From Rhynchopus sp. YZ270_cl-10 (lineage: Eukaryota > Euglenozoa > Diplonemea > Diplonemida > Diplonemidae): 64,000 nucleotides of DNA. The stretch covers positions 248,001-312,000 of the forward strand of contig OZ037913.1 in the NCBI GenBank assembly GCA_964035575.1, written 5' to 3'. Both the position numbers and the translations under genes were made by a program. Every line of letters starts with the position of its first letter. Positions within the stretch are counted from its first letter, which is position 1. Shown here piece by piece: positions 32,549 to 42,724 of the stretch. Under the pieces are notes generated by a model, which worked only from the letters and a program-made list of their open reading frames with translations, searched no databases and had not been told where the DNA came from.

Positions 32549-34364
32549 ATTTGCTCCCCATTCCCCGGGAAAAAATGGAAAAATAAATAAAACGTTTGCA
32601 ATGCTTGGAAGATGGATGGATGGCGTATTGCATCATCTTTCACAACCTTCACCCCCTGACAAAGACTTTTGTCAATTTTAACACACAACAACAAAAAAAA
32701 AAAATTGTTAACGCTCCCCGTTACCCTTTTTTGTTTTTCTTTAGAGACCAAATTTTGTTCACAAACAATGTTTCTCTTTTATTTTATTTTTTTGTTTGTT
32801 TATTATTTGCTTCGAAAAAACCCCCCCAGACCCCTTCACAGAGGTGCTCTATCGATGAAAGACCCTCAGTGGAGGGGGAAACGTACTTTTTTTCATCCCC
32901 CGCTGCTGCAAAAAAAAGAAGGAAAAAAAAAAGATCAGCTTCCCCAGCAGGCGTCGATACAAGACGCTTTGTGCTGTCATATTTTATATCGTGTTTTATC
33001 TCATCCCCCTTCACCGTGGTTATTTTTATTTTAGGCATCGTACGTGGGTCAGTCGGAGGTGCCTGCATTAATAACTTCACTTTTTATTTTTCCACTTTTC
33101 TCATTCCACCTGGTTTTGCCCCCAAAAAAAAAAAAATCGGAATTCGGGCCTATACGTCCTATACGGTCCTTTTCGCGGGGTAAAAATCAGGTGGACATTA
33201 CTCAAACAAACAAAAAAAGCCGGGAAAAAAAATACTTTTGATTTTTTTTTCCCTTCATTGGTTGGCTGAAGGGGGGTGATTCGCACTTCTTGCGCACTTT
33301 TTGCGCACTTCTGCGCTCTTTTTGCGCCCCCCCATTCAGCTACACCATTGGCATTTTTTTTTTGAAGGTACACTGTCAGAGGGCTTTGTATTTCAAGTCA
33401 ACTTTTTTTTTTTTAAATACTGCTCGTGTAGGTTTTATTATGTACGCATCTCCCGTTTTTCCTATTCCATTTCCCCCTCTCAAAACACGATCTTCTTTGA
33501 CGTATCCCCTTTCGTTATGGTATAGTTTTTAGGTGACCTGACATGAGAGACTTCAGGGATCTTCACCAAAATATCTCCCCCCCCCATTTTTCTCTCTTTT
33601 CCTTTGATGCGGGCGCGAGCTTTGCATCTATTCAAAGATTTTTTTTTTTTTGATTTTTTTTTAAATTCCTACGAAGCTTGCTTTAAAGGAGAAATAGTAT
33701 TACCGGGTTACGGTCGCCAATTAATCCCTCAAACAGGAGGATTGTGTGATCAACGAAAACAACTTTACCTACCTACCCGATTCTACTATTTTCTTCTTTT
33801 TTTTTTTTTTCCTCTCTTTTTGTTTCGAGATGTCAGATTGGGAATGCTACCCGTTTCCCCGTCCAATCTGTTTGTCTGGGGTGTATACCTTATGCACGTC
33901 ATGCACATCTTAATTTTCCTTTTTGGAAAATGAACATACAAGATTCACTACACTGTCATAGCATGGTCTATTTAGATGTTTAACTTCTAGTAGATTGACA
34001 GAAAGTGTTTTGCTTTCAAAAAAAAAAAAGAAAAAAAAATCTTTCGTGGAGCCAGGCCTGTTAAATCTCGTAGCGGAATTCCAAAATTCCACCTCGGACA
34101 GGTGATTGGCGAAAACTGCAAAAAAAAAAAAAAAATGTCTGTGCCGTTTTCATCCCTTTTTTACACCACGATCCTTATTTGGTGATTAAACGGAAGAGGC
34201 TTCGGATCATCTTATCGTTTTTTTTTTTAAATATTGTTATTCTATCTATTTAGATTTTGCTTTGTTCTTTCAGAAAGGTCCGATATTTTTTCGATTTTTT
34301 TTAAAAAATATTTTTATTTCAAATATAAAGTTCCGTGTGCTTTAAATTCTAGTAAAGCGTATAA

Positions 34365-35160
34365 TGGTTATGGTCGAAGGTTGCATAATACACTGTAAAG
34401 ACTTTGTAAAAAATTGGTCGGGAGCAGTGGTCGCGCTAATTATGGGAAAAAATGGGGAAAAAATGGATTTCGGGTACGGAAAAACGTTCCTTGAAAAGGT
34501 TAGCTGGGGAGGCCCGGAAACCCCGTTTTGTGGCATTTCCGGGCCAATCCCGGCTTGTGGTGGGGTATATACGGAAAAATGGACAAAATTTTAGTGACTT
34601 AAATTTTCGCAAAATATGAACCCATACTCGTAAACAAGGGTCATTTTCAGGAAAATTCGGAAAATTCCGAGATTTGGAAGCAATTTTTCTCCTGAAAATC
34701 AGTGGGTTTTCAGCCCCAAAACATACCGCGATTGGAATTTCCGGAATCCGTCCGCGCTGTGGTGGGGTCACTTTGCCGAAATGGCCAATTTTTTGGTTTT
34801 GGTCAAAATCCATGTAGGGTAAAGAGGGCCAATGTAAATCCCACAACCAGATTTTCTCTCCCTGATCCTGACGTCTTGCAACATGAAAATGCGCGAAAAC
34901 ACCGGCATTTGCATTTCCGGAATTCGTCCGTTCTGTGGTGGGGTCAATTTGCCGAAATGGACAAGTTCTTGGTTTTGGTCAAAACCCGTCAGTGTAAGGT
35001 AAAGGGGGCAAGTGTTTGCCTGTAGAAACTGGAAGGGAACAGGCAGCGCCGCAGGCGCACGGTAACCAACTATTTTTTTTTTTCCTTTTCTTTTTTCTCC
35101 TCTTTCTTTTGACTTTCCGAGCCAATTGCGTTCCACGGCGGGGTCACATGTATATGCAAG
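34365..35160 (+). repeat. Internally repeated element, related to 41740-42100
   Basis: Two related units of about 105 bp (34733-34840 and 34912-35020) share GTGGTGGGGTCA, TTTGCCGAAATGG and TTGGTTTTGGTCAAAA. The block 34588-34651 (GCAAAATATGAACCCATACT and CGTAAACAAGGGTCATTTTC) recurs at 41779-41851. The segment GCCGCAGGCGCACGGTA plus a T/C tract and GGGGTCACATGT recurs at 41892-42010. So two diverged copies of one element are present. Confidence 0.6.
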
Positions 35161-35584
35161 TCCACTATGTGGTGGTCTTACTCAACAATATTAGAACTTC
35201 TGGTTTCTTAATGAAATCCCCGTACTGCAAAAAAAAAACGTTCCTACCAAAACCCCCAAAAATCCCGGGATGAGGGATGGACTTTAGCGCGAGCTCTGGT
35301 CGGGAGAGGGGGGGGTTTTTTTTTCCACTCATATTGTGTATTGCTACCCCCTTTTGTGACCATTTTTTGTAAAGTTTGTAAAAACTTGCGCTTCGATCGA
35401 TGCCATAGCATTCCGAAACTAGCTCCATGCTTTTTCTTATCCCTTAACAAGAAAGATGGGAACATTTTTTGTTGATCCCTCACCATATACTATCAATTTA
35501 TTGATTGAATATGATGAAATTACTTATCCCGCATCCCTTCGTATCATGAAGACATACCAGGAGAAAAAAAACGACAGTGTATAT

Positions 35585-35650
35585 TGCACAACTGTGGCAA
35601 CACAACCGAGGCAACTACACTACTCCAACAATTTATCAAAAAAAAAAAAT
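35585..35650 (+). repeat. F7 dispersed repeat copy
   Basis: Matches 63-125: CTGTGGCAA, ACCGAGGCA, CTACACT, CTCC and CAATTTATCAAAAAAA in the same order. Confidence 0.6.
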
Positions 35651-36416
35651 GAACGAAGGAGATGTTGGGTTTGGTTTTCTCTTATCCCTTCTCAAAAAAA
35701 AGAGGGGACAAACGCTGGTGGACAAAAAAAAACTCCATATTTTGCTTTGAAAAAATATTTATCTTAATCATCTTATCCCTTTGTATATCTTAGTCCGGGT
35801 TGCTGCATTCCCTCATACCTCAAATTTGGGGCAGGAATGCTCAACTCTTTTATAAAAAAACGTTTTCTTGTACTTTAGTAATCTTCAAATAGCAATGATG
35901 ACTCCTTTCTTGTCGGAACAAAAAAAATAATGTTTATGTTCTCTTTTTGGAAACCGATTGATTTCCTCCCGTTTATTTATTTATTTTTTGTCAAAAATTA
36001 TCCAAAAAATTAATGATCAAAACATTCGCCCTTCTAAATATTTTTTTTTTTCCCCCTCGAAAAAAGAATACTTTCCCCCTGCTCTCTCCTTCCCTCCTTC
36101 CTTCCTTCCCCCTATTCACATCTTGCTTTAAAACACTCTGTGTTTGCCTATTGTTTTCCTCTCTGTTTTGTTTTCTTATTTTTTTTTGCCGCCATTCCTC
36201 TGGATGCTATGATTTGTTTGTTTTTTTTTTTTTCAATTACGGTTTTCCCTCCCGTATGCTCACTGCAACCTTTTCCACGATGACTAAGCACTTAAGTTCA
36301 TCCTACCAAACTTTTCTTTTAGGTGGCTAAAGAGAGTCATCTTTGCAAAATCCTCCCCCCTTTTTATGTTTTCACCATGAGTTGCATACATCTTTCAAAA
36401 AAAAGGCATTGAGACT

Positions 36417-36448
<32 letters not shown>

Positions 36449-38957
36449 CAATTTTTTTTTTTTGCACCACTTCATCTTTTCAAGACTACTTCTTATCCTT
36501 TCTTTAGTCATGCGTACATAGTGTGCATACAGCTTCTGAAAAAGGGTTCTGTTTCTTTTTCTGCTCTCGAATTTGACCTACACCCCTCCCCATCACCCTT
36601 GGAGTCAATTAAATGACAGGCACTATTGAGAGCTTCCCAATAAAAGGGGGGGATGGAAAATTTTTTTTTATAGCTTTCAGTTGTGAAATATTTTGAAATC
36701 ATGTGGGCTCTACTACTTTCCAAAAAAAAAATAAAAAGGCGTGCCTGAAAATTATGATTGTATCTCTGAGGGAAGGGAGTGGGGGAGGGGGGCAGAAAGG
36801 GAGTCTCAGCTTTAATATTTTTTTTTGGATTTAGTTTCAAATCGGAATTGTGGGTTTTGAAATTGAATCTCCCCCCGCCGCACCCTGCTTCCATAATGGT
36901 GAAGGAAATGGTTTGATTTGTGGTTTTACTTTATGCTTTCACTGTTGGCTTGCGACGGTGAAACACCAAAGTAAAAAAAAACGACAAAGTCGAGTCATTC
37001 ACTTTACCGTCGTGATCCCCCCGCCCTCTTACGTTACATACACTCGCCTTTGCTATTATAGGTATCTCTCTACTTTCCAAATCTAATATTAATTAATAAC
37101 GGGAGAATAGAGGTGAGTTCAGTGTGCAAAAAGGAGGAGGAGGGGAAGAGGAAAGAGGGGGGGAATGAAGGAAGAGAAGGCTGTTGCTACACAGCGATAA
37201 CGAAAGGGAGAAATAAAAAAAAATGAAGAACGAAAAATCCAGAAGAAGAAAAAAAAAAAAAATGGTCAGAACAAACGCAGTTTTGACTAGTTTTACCTTT
37301 TTTTTTTGCGATTCCCTTTTTTTTTTTTTGCACAAAACTCACCCCCTCACAATCACACACGAATTGAACAAGAAAAGAAAAGGAAAAAAAAAGAAGGAGA
37401 AAAAAAAACCCCCCTCGGCGCACGCTATGCACCGACCACAAAGCCACACAGTCAGGCCAGAGCCACCTCAGTGAGGCCGTAATCTCAACCAAGGCAGCAC
37501 CCTTTCTCTTTGACTTGATGTCTACAACACTTAGAAAAACACAACCAAAAAAAAAAGAGAAAAGACAAACAAGAAACACCCCCAAAAAAAACAAAAAAAG
37601 ATCAAATTTTGCACAATTTTTTTTGTTTTGAAAGATGTGTTGTGCCCGAGATCGATTCATCTTTTAAGGTTTATTTTTCTCTTATTTTTTTAGATGGTTA
37701 AGGAGAGGCGAGGCTCGTCATACCAAAAATTCACCTTTTCTTAGAGATTGGTGTACATTTTGGTACAAAAGCGTCTCACTACCATTTTTTTGATTTTCTT
37801 CATTTTTTTTTGAAAAATGCGTCATACTTGACACAATTCAATGAATAATGTGTGTGCCTTCCTGCGCGCAAGGCCCAGAGAAGCAGAGGAATGGCTTCTA
37901 GTTGTCAACTCTGATGCACCTGAATTACTTACTTATCTTATCATCCCCCGAATTTACATACGAGAATCAACCCATGTTCAAACACCCCCACTTGTTCCCT
38001 TTTCGAGATGGGCTTAGGTTCATCTTGATTTTTTTTTTTAAACCCTTGGTATCCTCTCCTGTTGTCTTTCATTTGTTTTCTTTATCTACGAGGATCCCCA
38101 CCCCTCAGTGAACCGTTTTTGGGACCCCGCTCTGTCTTGGCAGGTGGCTAGTATTGTTTGTCATGTTTGTCTGGGCAGACTCAGGGTCTCATTTGCGTCT
38201 GTTGTTTCTCAAGAGCTTAGGACGTTGTTCTAATTCTTGATTGGATTTCCCCCCCCCTAGTTTCAAAAAATTGCCCCCCTTTTTTTATACGATGACGAAT
38301 TCGTCGATGGAAAAAAAAAAAGTTCAACAGAAAAAAATCATAAAAATGGAAAATAAAGACAAGAAAAACAAGAGAAAAGAGAAAAAAAATAATATCGTGT
38401 CATCTGCTTTTGACCCATTAGTGACTACGTTTCCCCTGGCAGGTTGGGAGGCACCAAAAAAAATTACAAAAGAGTGTCGAACACCCTGCCATTGTCGCAA
38501 TAGGTTAGTCGCAGTGTCACTTCGAAGCTTGCTTACTTCTAAGGAAAAAAAAATAACAACCGAAACAAACAGAGTACTGAGCTCAACTGGCGTTTTTTAC
38601 GTCTGGTGAAAAATGTGGTGCTCGTGTTATGTACCTTGTCTCTTTTTCGACATGGGAACCTTTGTGTATTTACTACAATGCTGAAATTTCAGTGAGACAC
38701 AAAGATACGCAAATGCCCGAGAAGAAAAAAAAAATCAACTAGTCGCACCTTTCCCCCCCCCCAACCCCCCTCAATTTTTTTTGTTGGGATTACCTTCTTC
38801 GCTCCAAGGAGATAAGAATGCGTCCCCTTTTGTTTTAACTTTGAAACTGTGTTTCAAATATTTTTTTTTTTTTGAAGTGTGTTTTTTTTTAGTCTACTTT
38901 GTGTATTTTTCTTTTTAAATGATGCATTTCACACGCACCCCTTATTTAAAGACGCGT

Positions 38958-38998
38958 GTGCACGAGAGGCACATTCAACTTACAAAATTTCCTATTTT
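38958..38998 (+). repeat. F3 stem-loop repeat
   Basis: GTGTGCACGAGAGGCACATT, then CAACTTACAAAATTTCC. The GTGC and GCAC arms pair around ACGAGAG. Confidence 0.6.
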
Positions 38999-39892
38999 TA
39001 GTACTTGCACCCCAAAGGCGCAAACTTGTTTTTGTTTTTTTGTTTTTTGAAAAATTTTAAGGATACCAAAGGAACCCCCTTTTAGGGAGGGTTCCACTGT
39101 ATCTTATGAGATGTGCACAACGTTTTCCCCCCGCTATTTTTTTTTCTTCTTTTTTGTGCACACGAAAAACTAGGATAATATTCGTCCATGTCAAACTGTG
39201 TAGTGCACGAGAAAAAAGCGGTTCGTGCCGACTGTATTGCAGCTTCACTTCAACCACACAAAAATAAAGAAAAAAAGATAGCACACACATCACAGTCTCT
39301 TGTATCGCCTGCAGTGTTTATTCTCAATGGGTTCTTTTTGCTTAAGAGTGAAGCCACGCTAGGGGTGCACACCTTTGTCGCGAAACTGAACCCCACAGCA
39401 CCCATCTCTCGCAAGAGAAAAGGGCAGACCCTGCATGTTAACATTTTTTTCTTTGGACGTTCAAAAAAAAAAATTCTGTTGTTGTTATCAGCTGGGACAG
39501 CTAATAGGTAGAAGGTTGGTCACGTGTATGCCACGTTATCACACTTCGCTTTGTCACCAGAGGATATCAAATGAGAGAGCTTTTTTTTTTTTTTTGTCTC
39601 AAAAAACATGGGGGGTAAAAGATCTTATCACGATCTAAAATTTCGGAAATCTCTCACAACTTCGTTTCTTGATCGTGAAAAAAAAAACGTCGCAGGGCTT
39701 CCCACAGGGGGGACCAGGGGGGACCACTGGTCCCCCTGGGGGAAAAAAAAAAAAATAAGGGGGGACCAGGGGGGACCAGCCTGCCGTTGAGTGTTCCGAA
39801 GCTGCCTATTAGGAATTTTCCACATTTTTTAAATTTTTTCCTACCCTCCCGTCCCCGCGCATCCAAATACAGGCAACTAACAGGGGGAAAGG

Positions 39893-40120
39893 ATGGCACC
39901 AAAAAAGTCCTCTGGACCAAGACAGCTTTCCATAATGGAATTTGCAAAGCGACCGGCGGAGTCCCAAGATATCTGCTCAGGAAGAGGCAGAATATAACGG
40001 TTGCAAAGAACCACGAGTATGCCTCATGAACAAAGTGACCCCGTCACAGCCAGAACGCGACTCAATTGGTCAAACGCCGAAGGAAAAGGAAGCATGCAAC
40101 ATGGCGAAAGGAAAAAAGTA
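39893..40120 (+). pseudogene. Coding-like remnant in the outer CAGGG element
   Basis: A frame starting at an ATG reads MAPKKSSGPRQLSIMEFAKR and ends after 34 codons. A second frame from about 39980 reads on as protein-like sequence (EYNGCKEPRVCLMNKVTPSQ, then a Lys-rich end) to a stop at 40120. The change of frame suggests one frameshift, or a splice, in an old transposase N-terminal region. Basic starts of this kind are common in hAT transposases. Further on, near 40240-40320, EVTFTGTDDNDQRQCHL looks like the start of a BED zinc finger. Confidence 0.4.
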
Positions 40121-40637
40121 GCGTACCGTGCGCCTGCGGCGCAAGATTGCAAGCCACGCATGACATAGTTTGGCTGTAAAATAGTGCAATTTTAAGCACA
40201 ATATTTTGAAATGTTGCGTACCGTGGCTTCGCCAAAAACTTTCGTTCAGCAAAATATGGAAGTAACATTTACGGGAACTGACGATAATGACCAACGACAG
40301 TGCCATTTGATCGGTGCGCAACATTTTTTTTTTAAAATGTTGCGTACCGTGGCTTCGCCAGGAACCTTTGCCATGACTGTCGTTTCTTTTTGTAGATGTC
40401 TATACTAGGAAACGTCTGCACGCTACCGACCTGACATGATTTTTTTGCTTATCCCGCAAAGGTGGGGAACGTGAGATGATATGCAATATGCGAGTGAATG
40501 CAGCAGTTTTAACGGTTTACCGGGACATTTTCGCCGGAGGCGAAAAAATGATTTTTGACCACTTAAAGTGCGTAGAGGCGCGTAACGTAACGTAACGTAG
40601 CGTCAGCGTTAGTGCTACACACCACACACAACAAGGC

Positions 40638-41389
40638 CAGGGTTTCCGCCAAGGGGGACCGGGGGGGACCATGGTCCCCCCCAATATTTTTCCCAGAAAA
40701 ATCCGGATTTTTACAGGGGTTTGGGGGGTACCATGGTCCCCCCTAAGAAAAATGGGTTTTGGAGGTTGTAGATGACCCCCCGTGGTCATGTGACCCCACC
40801 GTGCAGAGCATTTGACTCGCTGTGTCAAAAGGAGTGGAAGAAAAGGGGATGGCGAACTCTAAAAAAATAAAAAAGTAGCGTACCGTGCGCCTGCGGCGCT
40901 GTGTTGCTGGCTCTTTGATGTTGATATTATTGATACCATTGATACTTCCGAGCATTGCCCCTTTTAAAAGGAGGCTTCGGCAAGCGACGAGTACATACAC
41001 TTTCATTACATGTTCCAACTGCAGCACTGCAATCACTGTGTGGCGCCATACAAGGAAAAAAGCAAATACCATCACCCTCCACTCTCACAAGACCCCTTAC
41101 CTACCTCTACCAGACAACGCAGCTGTGAAGCTTAGCACGGCTATCTAACCTGGTGCTAAAAAGCCTGGCGCAAAAAAGTTGTGCCAAAGCTGGCAGAGCA
41201 GACTTGTCTTTGCTGTCAAGAAGGAGACTCCCACGGTTGTCACACCCTTCGCCTCTCCACTCTGTGGCCTGCAGGGAGGCGCGCGCGAAGCGCGCGACGA
41301 CCGCTATTGCGGGGAGAAAAAAAATTTTGGGGGGTCTTTTTGATGGTCCCCCCCAATTTCTGAAACCCCAAATCCTGGCGGAAACCCTG
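40638..41389. mobile_element. CAGGG-ended DNA transposon, inner of a nested pair
   Basis: Terminal inverted repeats CAGGGTTTCCGCC and GGCGGAAACCCTG are perfect and about 750 bp apart. The flanks share AAGGC on both sides, a possible 5-bp target duplication. It contains a copy of the GTAGCGTACCGTGCGCCTGC repeat at 40871, a frame (40885-41148) with a CSNC ... HSH pattern reminiscent of a BED finger, and the GC-rich palindrome at 41278-41300 shared in reverse with 6311. It sits inside the element 39693-41473, so it inserted later. Confidence 0.6.
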
Positions 41390-41483
41390 AAGGCGCGAAA
41401 AAAAATTTTTTTTCACCTTTTTTTGGCTGGTCCCCCTGGGAGGCCAAACCCCCAGATCCTGCGGGAAGCCCTGCGTCGTGAAA

Positions 41484-42724
41484 AAAAAAAAAAAAAAAAA
41501 ATCAGGTGAAAATGACCGTATTTTTGGCTGAAATTTTCACTTGAAAATTTTTTTCCAGAAAAAGTCAATCTGAGATTTTCTTTAGATTTTTTGGGCCATT
41601 GTATCACCTACCACGCCCGATTTAGGGCAAAGAAATTTTTTTTGCTTTGGTCAAAAACAAGCATGTTCCCAGATCACGTGATTTTGACCAAAATTTTGGG
41701 GTCCAGATCGCGCGTTTTTGTCGATCGCATCGTCCGATTCGGCGCGATTGCAGAGTGATGGGGTCATTTTGGAAAAATGGACAAAATTTTATTGACTTAA
41801 ATTTTTGCAAAATATGAACCCATACTCGTAAACAAGGGTCATTTTCAGGTTTGAAAACCCAACTTCAGATGAAATTGTGGTGTTTTGAGTGGGAACACAG
41901 TAGCGCCGCAGGCGCACGGTACCCAACTTTTGTCTTTTTTTCTTTTTCCTTTTTCTCTGCTTTCTTTTGATTGCGCGAGCCGATTGCTCTCCACGGTGGG
42001 GTCACATGTGTGTCCAAAAACACTCCGAAATACTCTTACTATGAAATATGAGATTCTCTGGTTTTAGTAAGGAAAAACGTACCGAGCAAAATCGTCAAAA
42101 ATCTACGGTAGTCGGTAGGGGCGTAGCGCGACCCCCGTGCGCACCCCACATTTTTTTTTTTTTGTTTTTCCCGGAAAAGTACCGCAGTTGACGGATCGCG
42201 ATCCGTGCGAACCGTGGTGGTGACTCATCTGAAAAAATATTGAGTAGAACTGCTGCAGATCGTGTGCGAGCACTTTTTTTTTTTCCTTTTTTTCACGACG
42301 TGACACGATGTGAAAAAGATGAAAAGATTCCACATCATCTGAAAAGATGTTTCACCCCCCATGAAAAAAAAGGAGAAAGGGAAAAGTTTGACCCCAAAAA
42401 AAAGAGGAAATGTGTCGTAAAAAACGCATCATCACAGTGAGACAAAAAGGACACTATAATGTGGACAACCAACCCACATTTTCTCCCCATCCCCACCCTA
42501 CCCCCACCACCCCACCACCCCCTTCTTAATTCCAACGATAAAAAAATCTTTTTTATTTTTCCTTTCATTCCTTTTTTTTTACCCATCTCCCCCTTCCTTC
42601 CCTGCATACGTCCTTCTCTTTCACAAAAGTTTTTAAAAAAAAGGCATTTTTTTCCCATCAATCCTCCTTTCTTCTCTTTACACCACTCATATTTTTTTTT
42701 TCAGATTTCAAAATTTTATGTAAA
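41484..42724. other. Intergenic; second copy of the 34.4-35.2 kb element
   Basis: No gene. From about 41740 to 42100 it carries the copy related to 34588-35160. A foldback with GTGAAAAAGATG and GATGTTTCAC arms lies near 42308-42354. A strong T/C tract ending in TTTTTCAG precedes the next gene. Confidence 0.55.

Larger units (their letters stand above)
32557..39687. other. Gene-poor repeat region
   Basis: No gene supported in about 7.1 kb. Contents: F5 copy (33035), F4 tail (33365), diverged F1 copies (33531, 34179, 36277, 37691, 38009), F3 copy (38958), an F7 copy (35585), an internally repeated segment (34365-35160) and a very long T-run near 36420-36449. The open frames follow homopolymers and have no protein-like composition. 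Confidence 0.55.
39693..41473. mobile_element. CAGGG-ended DNA transposon, outer of a nested pair
   Basis: Left end CAGGGCTTCCC, right end GGGAAGCCCTG, about 1.78 kb apart. Both are flanked by CGTCG (39688-39692 and 41474-41478), a possible 5-bp target duplication. The subterminal region on both sides is rich in GGGGGACCA / TGGTCCCCC palindromes. It carries coding-like fragments (39893-40117, about 40240-40320) with a BED-finger-like look, which fits a hAT-related origin, and it is interrupted by a second element at 40638. The family call is inference; no intact transposase was seen. Confidence 0.6.

Noticed and set aside
38241-38609. Lys-rich 122-residue frame
   Set aside because: Made mostly of A-runs (KKNKRKEKKNN); no coding-type codon pattern outside the runs.
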